Of a stretch of DNA of 64,000 bases, positions 25,745 through 35,094 are shown piece by piece. Numbering within the stretch: the stretch's first letter is position 1; each line of letters begins with the position of its first letter. The notes beneath the pieces are model-generated. The model was not told where the DNA came from. It saw only the letters and a program-made list of their open reading frames with translations, and did no database searches. The position numbers and the translations under genes were made by a program. The stretch comes from Peribacillus frigoritolerans (lineage in GTDB: Bacteria > Bacillota > Bacilli > Bacillales > Bacillaceae): the NCBI RefSeq assembly GCF_004358755.1, contig NZ_SMZY01000002.1, positions 434,001 to 498,000 on the forward strand, in the 5' to 3' direction.

Positions 25745-27106
25745 TTAATGATTAGATTCTAAAGCTTCATAAATAGCCGTTACAACACTTCCATAGCTTC
25801 CTGTTGTGAAAAGATCTCCGAAAAATTGATTGGAGTTAACAGCAGGGTTTACAAGCGGCGAATGCTTTTTATTTGTCAGCAGGACGATTCCCAAATCCTG
25901 TTCAGGATCAATAATCGTAACTGTTCCTGTCCAGCCCGTATGGCCGTATGCACTGTCGCTTGCATATTTGCTGAACATCCAGTCCATGCTGTCGTTGCCG
26001 TTTAATCTCCATCCAAGACCATAAGTTCCGTTCATGTCTGAAGGTTCAACAAATTCTTCGATGACTTCTTGATCAAAAAGCTTCTCATTTCCATAACCGC
26101 CGCCGTTCAGCATGACTTGCAGAAGTACAGCGAGATCACTTGTTGTAGAGAATAGACCTGCATGACCGGAAACACCCTCCATCGAATAGAATGCTTTTTC
26201 ATCATGCACTTCCCCTTGAAGCGTGTATGTTCGGATGTTCGGGAAGTTAATCACTCCGTCACGCGTGTTGCCTAATAGTTCAGTAGCCGCAATATTCTTG
26301 GGTTTGAAGCCTTTTTGAAGCGGGTTAAAGACCGTATTTTTCAGCTTCAAAGGCTTGTACAATTCATTTTCCACGTAGTCATCAAGCTTCTGGCCCGTGA
26401 TTTTTTCGACAATCGTGCCAAGCAGCATATAATCAACGTCACTGTAGATATTTTGTGTCCCGGGCACATAAGTAAGCGGGGTTTTATTGATGTTTTCAAT
26501 CGTTTTTTCGCGTTCCTGTGAATAAAGCTCTTTTGACACCGCAGGATTATGGTATTGCGGATCGGGTTTAAAACCGGCCGTATGATGCAGGACATCAATA
26601 ATACGCATTGTATCTTTTCCTTTAATCACATCTGCTTCTGTGTCTTTAAAACCAGGTATGTAATCCTGCACTTTTGCATGAATATCAAGCTTTCCTTCGC
26701 TCGCAAGCTTTTGTAAGGCAAAATTTGCCGCATACATCTTTGTATTGGATGCGAGATCAAAAAGAGTGTCATTCTCCATTTTCAAAAACTTCTTAAGCGG
26801 TGTATGTCCATCAAACTTTTGCTTGTAGCCGTAGCTTTCATTCTTCACGATTTTCCCGTCTTTTATGACAATCAGCGCCGCTCCGGGAAACCCTGCTGCC
26901 ACTTCTTTTTCAATCAGCTGATCGACTTTTTCAAGCTTTTCAGAGGAAAATCCGGCTTCCTCCGGCTTTTTTGCTTTTGTTAAGACTGGATATTGAACAT
27001 GTGCTTGAGGTGAATCTTTTTCGTTTGGTTCTGCAAAAGAAGCAGAAGGTGCAAGCAGTGAGATAGCGAGAACAGAAGTTAGTGCACAGCTTGTCCATTT
27101 TTTCAT
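25745..27106 (-). CDS. amiE: Secreted N-acetylmuramyl-L-alanine amidase, beta-lactamase fold (AmiE/YbbE)
   Basis: 453 residues. Signal peptide about 1-25; serine beta-lactamase/penicillin-binding fold with SxxK as SNTK (in [11 protein letters not shown]), YSD as the YxN equivalent, and HTGWTG near 400 as the third motif. B. subtilis YbbE/AmiE cleaves the peptide from MurNAc after NagZ has acted. Operon position between mupG and nagZ supports this. Specificity is inferred from context, since the fold is shared with esterases. Confidence 0.88.
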   Translation of the reverse strand: MKKWTSCALTSVLAISLLAPSASFAEPNEKDSPQAHVQYPVLTKAKKPEEAGFSSEKLEKVDQLIEKEVAAGFPGAALIVIKDGKIVKNESYGYKQKFDGHTPLKKFLKMENDTLFDLASNTKMYAANFALQKLASEGKLDIHAKVQDYIPGFKDTEADVIKGKDTMRIIDVLHHTAGFKPDPQYHNPAVSKELYSQEREKTIENINKTPLTYVPGTQNIYSDVDYMLLGTIVEKITGQKLDDYVENELYKPLKLKNTVFNPLQKGFKPKNIAATELLGNTRDGVINFPNIRTYTLQGEVHDEKAFYSMEGVSGHAGLFSTTSDLAVLLQVMLNGGGYGNEKLFDQEVIEEFVEPSDMNGTYGLGWRLNGNDSMDWMFSKYASDSAYGHTGWTGTVTIIDPEQDLGIVLLTNKKHSPLVNPAVNSNQFFGDLFTTGSYGSVVTAIYEALESNH

Positions 27107-27139
27107 CTTGTTTCCCCTTTGAAATCGTATTTTGATAGC

Positions 27140-28150
27140 TTATGAAACAACCAGTTTAACCTTTTGACCAGGCAAGGCCAGATCAAGCAGCGGCAAATCC
27201 TCAGCAGAAACGTGTCCGATGACATTCACCCGCTCGTCAGCTTCCAAGTTGCGCCGGCAAATCTGAATTTCCCCTTTATAACGTCCATAGCCGTCGTTGT
27301 CCATCGTAATCATTCCTATTTGACGGGCGATTGTGTTCTCAGGTTCTACCTCTGAAGCTGTGCGTGTACCTTGAAGACGGTAGACATCTCTCGAAACATC
27401 CGGCCGAAATTGATATGTTCCGCTGGAAAAAGTACTAGAGATGACATTCATTATAAGAATATTCTGATTTTCATAGATAGAGAGATTTTCGAGCAGCTCA
27501 TTTTCTGTTCCCGGATCTCCAATGAATACTTCATCCACCTGCTGCATCAGTTCAACTCCGGCAGCATATGGGTTCATGTCCCTGTGCTTTTCAAGTGTCG
27601 GCAGGCCGTCAAAAAGCGGTCCGCGTTTTGTTTCCACACCAGGAATAAATGCAGCAATCGGGATGCCGTATTTTTTGAACATCTGATTCTGCTGATGAAA
27701 GAATGCTTCGTCAAGTCCCGTTTCACGCCTTGGATAAAAATTGTGCCAGGCAATGAGCCGGTCCGGTTTTATCCCGCTCTCAAGGACAGTCAGCAATTCC
27801 TTTTCTGTTAGTGTGCTCGCATTAAGTGAAAGAGAAAAGACATCGGATAAAGATTTAATGGTTTCATAGTCGAACCCGTCATCAAGCCGGATTCCTTTCA
27901 CTCCATACGTGGATAAATCTTCGAATCTGTCAATTCCAAGGTGGTCAAGTGTTTTTAAGGAGACATCTGCATGAATCTCAAGATCATGGCTCTGTGCCAG
28001 CTTTAGAAGCTCCGTCATCCTGCATACGAGGTTTCCTTTTTCTTCAGGGATGTGAAGCGAGGTAAACGCCCGCTTCACTCCTGATTTTGCTGCATGAACA
28101 AGTTGTTTTTCAGCGTTTGGATCCTGAAGATAAAATGAAATGCCGATCAC
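27140..28150 (-). CDS. mupG: 6-phospho-N-acetylmuramidase MupG (DUF871)
   Basis: 336 residues, starting MIGISFYLQDPNAEKQ, the typical DUF871 N-terminus, with an N-terminal TIM-barrel (about 1-235) and a C-terminal cyclophilin-like domain (about 250-336). In S. aureus MupG hydrolyses imported MurNAc-6P-GlcNAc to MurNAc-6-P and GlcNAc. Starts with GTG overlapping the murP stop by 4 bp, so translation is coupled to the importer. Its presence implies that MurP brings in the disaccharide, not only free MurNAc. Confidence 0.92.
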   Translation of the reverse strand: MIGISFYLQDPNAEKQLVHAAKSGVKRAFTSLHIPEEKGNLVCRMTELLKLAQSHDLEIHADVSLKTLDHLGIDRFEDLSTYGVKGIRLDDGFDYETIKSLSDVFSLSLNASTLTEKELLTVLESGIKPDRLIAWHNFYPRRETGLDEAFFHQQNQMFKKYGIPIAAFIPGVETKRGPLFDGLPTLEKHRDMNPYAAGVELMQQVDEVFIGDPGTENELLENLSIYENQNILIMNVISSTFSSGTYQFRPDVSRDVYRLQGTRTASEVEPENTIARQIGMITMDNDGYGRYKGEIQICRRNLEADERVNVIGHVSAEDLPLLDLALPGQKVKLVVS

Positions 28151-29517
28151 TTGAATTCAACTGCCATTTCATCTTTAAATCCGAATAGGTACGTGAAAAT
28201 AAATCCAAATACATAAGAGATTAGTAGTCCTGCAAGGTAAAGAAGAATCTGGTTTGTGTGAACTAAGAATGTAAGCGGAAGGCCTGATACACCGACTGCA
28301 ATGGTCGCAATATCAAAATGAGCCTGGAATGCTCCCCCTACGCCTGCTCCTAAACATGCTGTCAAGAATGGACGGCCAAGCGGAAGCGTAACACCAAAGA
28401 TTAACGGTTCGCCGATTCCGAGCATTCCTGAAGGAAGTCCCCCGCCGATCGCACGTTTTAAGCTTTTCTTTTTCGTTTTAAAGTAGATGGCAAATGCTGC
28501 GCCGACTTGACCCGCTCCGCCCATAGCAAGGATTGGAAGCAATGGGTCATCTCCAATGGAGTTGATCAGCTCAAGATGAACCGGTGTTAATCCCTGATGA
28601 AGTCCTGTTACAACTAACGGAAGGAACGTTGCGCCAAGTACAAATCCGGCTACTACTCCGCCAAGATCAAGTACGCTCAGCAAGCCTTTTGTGATCGTAT
28701 CAGATACAAAACCGCCTACTGGCATGAACACAATATAAGTCACGATACCTGTAATTAATAGTGCGATTGTAGGTGTAACAATGATGTCCAGTGATTGCGG
28801 GACAAATTTTCTTACTTGTTTTTCAACTAAAGCGATAAAAATGGCTGCAAATAAGACTCCTATTAAACCGCCGCGTCCAGGAAGGAGGTTTTCGCCAAAC
28901 AAAGCGATATCACCGACAGCAGGATTGATGACGAGAATGCCGGCCAGTGCTCCAAGCGCTGGTGATCCTCCAAATTCTTTTGCCGCGTTTGTTCCGACTA
29001 AAATGCCAAGGTAGGCAAACAGACCAGATCCGATAACAGTTAAAATAATGGCTAATTGTGAATCTGCTGCAAGCCAGCCTGCCTGAACGATCGCTTTTGT
29101 AATTCCTGTGATTAAACCAGAAGCAACAAGTGCCGGAATCAGCGGGATGAAGATGCTTGCGATTCTGCGTAAAAATAGTTTAAAAGGTTTTGCATTCTTT
29201 TTATCAATTTCTGATTTGTTTTTGGAAGCTGCGTCCTTCAGGTCAAAATCATCAGCAGCTGCAAGCAGTTTTTCAAATTCTGCTGAAACTTTATTCACCG
29301 CGCCAGGTCCGAGGATAATCTGGATCGTTTCTTCTTCTACAACACCCAGAACCCCTTCTGTTTTCTTGATGGCTTCCATGTTGACCTTTGAACGGTCCTG
29401 CGGCGCGACACGAAGTCTTGTCATGCAATGTGTGGTCGTCGCGATGTTAGCCGCTCCGCCAAGATGCTCCAATAGTTCTTCGGCAATCAATAAGTTTCTG
29501 TTATTCCCCTTTGCCAT
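28147..29517 (-). CDS. murP: PTS MurNAc / MurNAc-GlcNAc EIIBC component MurP
   Basis: 456 residues. N-terminal EIIB domain with the phospho-Cys in TTHCMTRLRVAP (about residue 28), then a polytopic EIIC domain (about 110-450) with IGEPLIFGVTLPLGRPF, the GEPLIF substrate motif. No EIIA domain is attached, so phosphate must come from another EIIA-Glc-like protein. Imports and 6-phosphorylates the sugar. Sits between murR and mupG. Confidence 0.94.
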   Translation of the reverse strand: MAKGNNRNLLIAEELLEHLGGAANIATTTHCMTRLRVAPQDRSKVNMEAIKKTEGVLGVVEEETIQIILGPGAVNKVSAEFEKLLAAADDFDLKDAASKNKSEIDKKNAKPFKLFLRRIASIFIPLIPALVASGLITGITKAIVQAGWLAADSQLAIILTVIGSGLFAYLGILVGTNAAKEFGGSPALGALAGILVINPAVGDIALFGENLLPGRGGLIGVLFAAIFIALVEKQVRKFVPQSLDIIVTPTIALLITGIVTYIVFMPVGGFVSDTITKGLLSVLDLGGVVAGFVLGATFLPLVVTGLHQGLTPVHLELINSIGDDPLLPILAMGGAGQVGAAFAIYFKTKKKSLKRAIGGGLPSGMLGIGEPLIFGVTLPLGRPFLTACLGAGVGGAFQAHFDIATIAVGVSGLPLTFLVHTNQILLYLAGLLISYVFGFIFTYLFGFKDEMAVEFK

Positions 29518-29540
29518 CTTAAAGCCCCCCTTGAACGTGT

Positions 29541-30398
29541 CTATTTATATTTTTCTGTCATTGATTTGATGGCCGCTCTTGTATTGTCGATATATTGAAC
29601 GGTCTCATCGTACTGCTCGGTCGCCATTCCCAGAAACAGAATGTCAATCATATAAAGCTGTGCCAGCCTTGAAGAAGTCGCAGCACTTCTAAACGGCGCT
29701 TCATTTGAAAACGATGTGTGAAGCGAAACGTCGCTCAAGGACGATACGGTCGTCTGTCCAAAGTGGGTAAGACCGATGGTTTTAACGCCGCGCTCTTTAG
29801 CAAGCTTCAGTACGTTGATGATTTCCTGTGTCTCTCCGGAAAACGAGATGGCGAACAGGACATCATCCGGATCCGCATTGGCAATCAGGGTTGCAACCAG
29901 ATGCATATCTGTAAAAGCTGTTGCTCCTTTATTAATGCGGATCAGTTTTTGCTGGGCATCCTGAGCCACAATGTTAGAAGCTCCTACTCCGCAAAAGTGA
30001 ACGTTTTTAGCTTTCAGCAGCAAGCTGATAGCGTTTTTCAAATTTTCATGATCGATAATTTCAGCTGTATCCCGGATAATCTGGATCGTGTTGCTCGTTG
30101 TTTTTTCAACGACTCTGTACAGGGATTCGGAAGGTTCGATATCACGGTAGCCCTGTTCAACAGATTTCATCAGGTCACCGGCAATTCTCATTTTCAGATC
30201 CTGGAACCCTTTTAAGCCAAGTGATTTGCAGAGCCTGATAACTGCTGCCCCGCTTGTCTTTGCTGATGTGCTTAATTCGCTTACCGTGCTGTTTACTACC
30301 TCGTGCGGATGCTGCAGAATGTAATCTGCAAGCTTTTGCTCGGACTGCGGCAGCTTGTTCAGCATGGTTTGAATGATGGATAATCCGCCTGTGGCCAT
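29541..30398 (-). CDS. murR: MurR, RpiR-family transcriptional regulator
   Basis: 285 residues. N-terminal HTH_6 (about 1-77, VSELSTSAKTSGAAVIRLCKSLG) and C-terminal SIS domain (about 125-260, VHFCGVGASNIVAQDAQQ; ISFSGETQEI). MurR proteins repress mur genes and are relieved by MurNAc-6-P. The palindromes at 31371 and 31405 are its likely binding sites. 12 bp downstream of murQ. Confidence 0.93.
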   Translation of the reverse strand: MATGGLSIIQTMLNKLPQSEQKLADYILQHPHEVVNSTVSELSTSAKTSGAAVIRLCKSLGLKGFQDLKMRIAGDLMKSVEQGYRDIEPSESLYRVVEKTTSNTIQIIRDTAEIIDHENLKNAISLLLKAKNVHFCGVGASNIVAQDAQQKLIRINKGATAFTDMHLVATLIANADPDDVLFAISFSGETQEIINVLKLAKERGVKTIGLTHFGQTTVSSLSDVSLHTSFSNEAPFRSAATSSRLAQLYMIDILFLGMATEQYDETVQYIDNTRAAIKSMTEKYK

Positions 30399-30410
30399 AG
30401 GACTCGCTCC

Positions 30411-31319
30411 TTAAGATGTATGGAGTGAGATGGCTTTTCGTACATCCCCATCCGCACGATTTAATAGGTTTAATGCTTCTTCCAGTGAAGTGTTTGCTTT
30501 GATCATGACAATCGCAGGCTTGACTTTAAGTGCTGCTTTTTCAAGCGTGTCTTTTGCAAAATCATATTCCGCATCTGTCACCGTTTGGATGATGCTGATC
30601 GCTCTCTCTTTCAGCTTGTGGTTGCTGACATTCACATCGACCATAAGGTTTTCATAGACTTTTCCGATCTTGATCATGGTCGCTGTTGAAATCATGTTTA
30701 GCACCATTTTATGAGCCGTTGCCGCTTTCATCCGGGTTGATCCGGTGACAACTTCAGGCCCCACGACAACTTCAATGCCGATATCAGCAGCTTCAGAAAT
30801 CTTCGCATCTTTGTTGCAAGAAAGTGCAATTGCCTTTGCCCCTGTTTGTTTTGCATAACGCAGGGCCCCAATCACATAAGGTGTCCGGCCGCTTGCTGCA
30901 ATGCCGACAACCGTGTCATCTGCCGATAGATGAATAGCTTTTAGATCAGCCACACCAAACTCTTCTTTATCTTCTGCTCCCTCAACAGCACGGACAAATG
31001 CTTTCTCTCCGCCTGCAATCAGACCAATCACTGTATCAGGTGACGTGCTGAACGTCGGCGGGCACTCAACCGCATCAAGAACGCCAAGTCTTCCGCTTGT
31101 GCCAGCTCCAATGTATATCAATCTTCCCCCCTTTTTTAACGATTCATATGCACATTCAACGGCTGCCTTTATTTCAGGCAGGACCTCCTGTACAGCAATC
31201 GCCACTTTCAAATCCTCATTGTTCATCATTGAAAGAATTTCGAGTGTATTTGCGCTGTCAATATTCATAGTTTGTTCATTTCTCAATTCTGTCGTTAATG
31301 AACGCAGCTGTTTTTCCAT
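30411..31319 (-). CDS. murQ: N-acetylmuramic acid 6-phosphate etherase MurQ
   Basis: 302 residues. SIS-type etherase with [20 protein letters not shown] (catalytic Glu in DAVE) and RAVEGAED (second catalytic Glu), and the [13 protein letters not shown] motif. Cleaves the lactyl ether of MurNAc-6-P to GlcNAc-6-P and D-lactate. The frame is open further upstream to 31499, but the ATG at 31319 fits the family N-terminus ([11 protein letters not shown]) and follows AGGAGG; the promoter lies just upstream of it. First gene of the seven-gene operon. Confidence 0.95.
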   Translation of the reverse strand: MEKQLRSLTTELRNEQTMNIDSANTLEILSMMNNEDLKVAIAVQEVLPEIKAAVECAYESLKKGGRLIYIGAGTSGRLGVLDAVECPPTFSTSPDTVIGLIAGGEKAFVRAVEGAEDKEEFGVADLKAIHLSADDTVVGIAASGRTPYVIGALRYAKQTGAKAIALSCNKDAKISEAADIGIEVVVGPEVVTGSTRMKAATAHKMVLNMISTATMIKIGKVYENLMVDVNVSNHKLKERAISIIQTVTDAEYDFAKDTLEKAALKVKPAIVMIKANTSLEEALNLLNRADGDVRKAISLHTS

Positions 31320-31359
31320 AAACGGGTGATGCCTCCTATTAATTAAATTCTCAATTTTC

Positions 31360-31388
31360 AGTATATTGCATCTTAAACATAATTTCAA
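31360..31388 (-). promoter_or_regulatory. SigA promoter of the mur operon
   Basis: On the minus strand TTGAAA (31383-31388), exactly 17 bp, TATACT (31360-31365), about 40 bp upstream of murQ. The -35 lies inside an operator-like palindrome. Confidence 0.85.
31371..31388. promoter_or_regulatory. Candidate MurR operator, copy 1
   Basis: On the minus strand TTGAAATTATGTTTAAGA, covering the -35 and part of the spacer. 16 of 18 positions match the second copy on the opposite strand. Confidence 0.6.
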
Positions 31389-31404
31389 ATTAATATTTGT
31401 TTTT

Positions 31405-31422
31405 TTGAAATTACGTTTCAGA
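31405..31422. promoter_or_regulatory. Candidate MurR operator, copy 2
   Basis: TTGAAATTACGTTTCAGA on the plus strand, with the dyad TGAAA-N5-TTTCA. Inverted relative to copy 1, centres 34 bp apart. Confidence 0.6.
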
Positions 31423-31432
31423 TTATATGTAA

Positions 31433-31448
31433 ATGATAGCGCTTTTAT
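31433..31448. promoter_or_regulatory. Candidate cre site of the mur operon
   Basis: ATGATAGCGCTTTTAT fits the cre consensus at 14 of 16 positions and lies upstream of the mur promoter. Catabolite control of mur genes is known in B. subtilis. Confidence 0.45.
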
Positions 31449-31653
31449 GACTAGACGGCAAGAGGAAATGTTTTGAACAAACGAGTACCCACGGAGCAAA
31501 ATTAGGTATTAAAGCACGTTTTTCCGTAAAAAAAGGAAATTCCATTGAGGACATCCGTACTGTAATTGATTGATTTGGTGACTCGTGTAGTCATATTTAA
31601 TGATTTTTGCATTTTTGTACACGCGGAATACTAAGTGGAGCATCTTTATCAAA

Positions 31654-31678
31654 GGCTGTTTTCGCATAGATTGTTGTT
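31654..31678. repeat. 25-bp dispersed motif, copy 2
   Basis: GGCTGTTTTCGCATAGATTG followed by TTGTT. Matches 22471-22495 in inverse orientation with one mismatch. Lies 26 bp before the large palindrome at 31704. Confidence 0.75.
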
Positions 31679-31703
31679 TATCATGATAAATAATGTCCGT
31701 TCC

Positions 31704-31817
31704 TTGCAGCGAGAGGAACTTGCTTTTCGCGGGGAGCATGGGAGCCTCCACGGCGTTGCCTGTGGGGTCTCCCACTTTGCTCTATTTCCCGCAGGAGTCA
31801 AGTTCCTTCCGCTGCAA
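31704..31817. repeat. Long imperfect palindrome, Bacillus-type dispersed repeat
   Basis: Outer arms TTGCAGCG and CGCTGCAA are followed inward by GAGGAACTTG / CAAGTTCCTT and GCGGGGAGCATGGGAG / CTCCCACTTTGCTC..CCCGC, giving a ~114-bp cruciform-capable element with higher GC than its surroundings. The GC-rich 'CGCGGGG..CCTGTGGGGTCTCCC..CCCGCAGGAG' wording resembles a repeat I recall as widespread between genes in Bacillus genomes. The rest of 31818-32066 holds no gene I can support. Confidence 0.75.
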
Positions 31818-32066
31818 TCCACTCAAGTTTTTTAATATCTCGTCTAATAGCAACAATATTTACGAAAAGAGCTTTATCAAAAAAACACCTTATATTATTC
31901 TGTGGTCAAATCAGGTGTGATACAATGCACATTTTGTGGAGGGGAAATCTATACTTCTAAAGCTCACTCTATGAAAAAGTGTTTCATTATTCGCTGGAGC
32001 ACTGTTCCTATCCGCAAGCCAAGTTTCACTAACCAGAACCGGGCAACTATTTCAAAAGATCAGCAT

Positions 32067-32100
32067 AAAAAACAGCCCAGGATCCACATCCCGGGCTGTT
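32067..32100 (-). terminator. Intrinsic terminator after the vWA gene
   Basis: AACAGCCCGGGAT / ATCCTGGGCTGTT stem with T-run on the minus strand. Confidence 0.9.
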
Positions 32101-32107
32101 CATCAGC

Positions 32108-32773
32108 TTATAATATTATTTTCTCTTTCGCTTCTCTGATCCAGTCAGGAAATTCGTTCAGCAAGCGATCATAGAGCTGCTCATCTGTGATCGCATCAAT
32201 GTCCTGAACATGGAAGAAGTTCGCGTTATCGATGAATCTGCCTTCCATCGTGTCAAGGTTTTCCAGCACTTTGAAGTTTGAATCACCGACACCGACAAAC
32301 TGCCAGAAGATCGGCTTGTCCGAAGATGAGACGACCGGCTTTTTAATGGTGCTCTTGCAGCCGCCGTCATTTATAAACACAATAAATGCGGGATCCTTGC
32401 TTGGATTTTCTTTTAAGTATTTGTTCATGACGTCGTACATGACAGGCGGTTCATCGTTGCGGCCGAATTTATGTATGGTGTCGTTTGATAGGATTCTTGC
32501 ATTGACATAGTCTGCAAAATCTCTTTCTGTTACAGAAGGCAGTCTTGAAAACTCATTGTCATAGACCCACACATCAAGCATGCCGTCATCATCAAATTGG
32601 CTTGCTACTGCCAGGATACGTTCCACCACTTTTTGAACGGTGCCATTTTTATACAGATTTCTCATTGAGCCCGATATATCAAGAACAAGTCCGACTCGTG
32701 CGACAACTCCGGTCAGCTTCTTTTTTTCAAGAACGATGCCGGCGGTTTTTTTCATTAAGTTAATTGAACTCAC
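32108..32773 (-). CDS. vWA-domain protein of the tellurium/stress (Ter) group
   Basis: 221 residues forming one von Willebrand A domain with the MIDAS motif LVLDISGSM near residue 33 and supporting FINDGGC near 135. Sequence around VVERILAVASQFDDDGMLDVWVYD is typical of TerF/TerY-like vWA proteins. 25 bp downstream of a TerD-family gene, so co-transcribed. Ter proteins protect the envelope and bind Ca2+; exact role unknown. Confidence 0.85.
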   Translation of the reverse strand: MSSINLMKKTAGIVLEKKKLTGVVARVGLVLDISGSMRNLYKNGTVQKVVERILAVASQFDDDGMLDVWVYDNEFSRLPSVTERDFADYVNARILSNDTIHKFGRNDEPPVMYDVMNKYLKENPSKDPAFIVFINDGGCKSTIKKPVVSSSDKPIFWQFVGVGDSNFKVLENLDTMEGRFIDNANFFHVQDIDAITDEQLYDRLLNEFPDWIREAKEKIIL

Positions 32774-32797
32774 AGTATTTATCCCCTTTGCACTCTA

Positions 32798-33376
32798 TTA
32801 AACTTCTAATCCGTAATTTCTGCAAAGTGCTGCAAGTCCGCCTGAAAAGCCGCTTCCGATTGCGTTGAACTTCCAGTCCTGGCCATGTTTGTACAATTCG
32901 CAGACCACTACAGCTGTTTCAACTGAAAAATCTTCCCCTAAATCATAACGAAGCACTTCTTCTGAATTATCAGCATTCACAACACGCACAAATGCGTTTG
33001 ATACTTGTCCGAAATTCTGATGGCGGCCATCCGCATCATGAATCGTTACTGTTATTCCAATTTTCTCAACATGAGGAGGCATCAGCGCGAAATCAATGAT
33101 CATTTGCTCATCATCGCCGTCCCCTTCTCCTGTACGGTTATCTCCAGTATGCTCAACAGCGCCATTCGGACTTTTTAAGTTATTATAAAAAACAAATTCC
33201 AAGTCGTTTTGAACCTTGCCGCTTCCATCTGCAAGAAAAGCAGAGGCATCAAGGTCAAAGTCTTTGCCGCCTGAATACTTATTCGTATCCCAGCCAAGCC
33301 CAATGATGACTTTCGTTAAACCGGGGTTTGTTTTTGTCAGATCAATCCGCTGTCCTTTTGATAAAGAAATTGACAT
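32798..33376 (-). CDS. TerD-family stress protein (YceD/YceE-like)
   Basis: 192 residues. Full TerD domain: [58 protein letters not shown] (Ca2+-binding acidic residues) and [17 protein letters not shown]. The ATG at 33376 is preferred because GAGG lies 8 bp before it; three earlier codons with GTG/ATG overlap the SD. First gene of the unit with the vWA protein. In B. subtilis the related yce genes are driven by SigB and ECF factors, matching the promoter at 33427. Confidence 0.93.
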   Translation of the reverse strand: MSISLSKGQRIDLTKTNPGLTKVIIGLGWDTNKYSGGKDFDLDASAFLADGSGKVQNDLEFVFYNNLKSPNGAVEHTGDNRTGEGDGDDEQMIIDFALMPPHVEKIGITVTIHDADGRHQNFGQVSNAFVRVVNADNSEEVLRYDLGEDFSVETAVVVCELYKHGQDWKFNAIGSGFSGGLAALCRNYGLEV

Positions 33377-33426
33377 AATCATCACCTCGTAAAGTATTTT
33401 CCAAAAAGGAAGTCTGCTTCCATTGT

Positions 33427-33454
33427 ACTACGAAATCCGCCAAAAAAAGGTTCA
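33427..33454 (-). promoter_or_regulatory. ECF (SigW/SigX/SigM-like) promoter of the terD unit
   Basis: On the minus strand TGAACC (33449-33454), exactly 16 bp with a T-run, CGTAGT (33427-33432). One change from TGAAAC in the -35; about 50 bp before the start codon. Confidence 0.65.
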
Positions 33455-33560
33455 AAAAGAAAGATTGTCCGATTTTTTAGAACACATTGAAATCAATGGG
33501 AATGTTTGAGACCTGAAAGGGAGTGGAAAAGTTTAAGATAATCATTTAAGGAGGCCAACC

Positions 33561-35009
33561 ATGCAACAGCATAAATTGTACATTAACGGTGAATATATAA
33601 ACTCTACTTCAGAGGAAACGATCGATGTGGTGAATCCAGCTACGGAAAAAGTCATCTCTAGAATCTTCGCTGGTACAGAAGAGGATGCAAACAAAGCAAT
33701 TGAGGCAGCATACGAGGCGCAGAAAAAATGGGAGAAAGTCCCCTCTGCTGATAGAGGTAAAATTGTACGCGAGCTGGGCGATAAGCTCAAAGAAAGACGC
33801 GAAACGTTCATTGAGCTTTTGAGCGAGGAACAGGGCAAGCCATATGAACAGGCAAGCGGCGAAGTCGATACCGCAATTGACTACTTCTATTATATGTCCG
33901 AATGGGCGCGCCGGATTGAAGGAGAAATCATTCCGAGTGACCGCCCAAATGAGAACATTCTGATGTTCAGAAAACCAATCGGAGTAGTAGCAGGAATTGT
34001 CCCTTGGAACTTCCCGGTCTTTATTTTGGCAAGAAAAGTGGCAACAGCCCTCATTACTGGCTGTTCGATCGTTTTAAAACCGAGCCAGCAAACACCGAAT
34101 ACGGCAGCTGAATTCACTAAGATTATCGCTGAAATGAAAGACATCCCTGCAGGCGTCTATAATTTCATTACCGGAAAAGGATCAACCATCGGCACAGTGA
34201 TGGCCTCTCATCCTAAAGTCGGCATTATTACAATGACTGGCAGTGTGAAAGCCGGAACGAAAGTCATGGAAGCTGCAGCTAAAAACATTACGAAAGTCAA
34301 TCTGGAGCTTGGAGGCAAGGCACCAGCAATTGTAACCAAAAACGCCAATATAGAGACGGCAGTGAAAAGCATCAAAACGTCCCGCATAACGAACTCAGGC
34401 CAGGCCTGCACAAATGCTGAGCGAGTATATGTTCATGAGGACATCGCAGAAGAATTCATTGAAAAAATGACCCAGGCGATGAAAGAAACGAAGCTTGGCA
34501 TGCCTAATGATAAAAATGCTGAAATGGGTCCGCTCGTCAGCCAGGACCGCCTTGATCTTGTGCATGAAATGGTAGAAAAGGCGGTTCAGAGCGGTGCGAA
34601 AGTTTTAACTGGAGGTAAAAGAGCAGACATGACCAGCGGGTTCTTTTACGAGCCGACTGTCATTACAAACGTGCAGCAGGATTCAGAAATCATTCAGGAA
34701 GAAATTTTCGGACCGGTTCTTCCGATTATGACATTTAAAACGCTTGATGAAGCGATTGAACTTGCCAACGATTCAGATTATGGACTGTCCTCTTCTATTT
34801 ATACAGACAACGTGCATGAAGCAATGAGAGCAGCCAATGAATTGAAATTCGGCGAAACCTTTATCAACCGTGAAAACTTTGAAGCCATTCAAGGCTATCA
34901 TGCAGGTCTTCGCAAGTCAGGACTTGGCGGAGCTGACGGAAAACACGGAATCGAAGATTTCACTGTGACACATGCAGTGTATATGCAATATGACGATGAA
35001 AAGCAATGA
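33561..35009 (+). CDS. aldA: Aldehyde dehydrogenase, AldA (lactaldehyde/glycolaldehyde) type
   Basis: 482 residues. NAD+-dependent ALDH with GVVAGIVPWNFPVFILARK, general-base Glu in NLELGGKAPAIV and catalytic Cys in NSGQACTNAERVYV. The C-terminal INRENFEAIQGYHAGLRKSG and GGADGKHG closely match the E. coli AldA C-terminus, which is why I choose this subtype over succinate-semialdehyde or betaine types. It oxidises lactaldehyde to lactate or glycolaldehyde to glycolate. AAGGAGG precedes the ATG. Monocistronic with a strong terminator. Glycolate links loosely to the glycerate genes at 8-11 kb. Confidence 0.87.
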   Translation: MQQHKLYINGEYINSTSEETIDVVNPATEKVISRIFAGTEEDANKAIEAAYEAQKKWEKVPSADRGKIVRELGDKLKERRETFIELLSEEQGKPYEQASGEVDTAIDYFYYMSEWARRIEGEIIPSDRPNENILMFRKPIGVVAGIVPWNFPVFILARKVATALITGCSIVLKPSQQTPNTAAEFTKIIAEMKDIPAGVYNFITGKGSTIGTVMASHPKVGIITMTGSVKAGTKVMEAAAKNITKVNLELGGKAPAIVTKNANIETAVKSIKTSRITNSGQACTNAERVYVHEDIAEEFIEKMTQAMKETKLGMPNDKNAEMGPLVSQDRLDLVHEMVEKAVQSGAKVLTGGKRADMTSGFFYEPTVITNVQQDSEIIQEEIFGPVLPIMTFKTLDEAIELANDSDYGLSSSIYTDNVHEAMRAANELKFGETFINRENFEAIQGYHAGLRKSGLGGADGKHGIEDFTVTHAVYMQYDDEKQ

Positions 35010-35013
35010 CCGG

Positions 35014-35047
35014 AAAGCGTTCAGACAAATGTCTGAACGCTTTTTTT
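35014..35047 (+). terminator. Intrinsic terminator after aldA
   Basis: AAAGCGTTCAGACA-AAT-GTCTGAACGCTTT hairpin, T-run. Confidence 0.92.
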
Positions 35048-35094
35048 GATAAATCCCTCTCAAATAGAGCAAATTAAAAAAAGGAGGGATCTGT

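Noticed and set aside
31704-31817. Intact insertion sequence or transposase remnant
   Set aside because: No transposase coding sequence or clear target duplication; the sequence is only an imperfect palindrome.
31902-32174. Plus-strand frame with CTFCGG that could be a small zinc protein
   Set aside because: It runs through the vWA-gene terminator and into its antisense strand, has no ribosome site, and the motif is a single CxxC.
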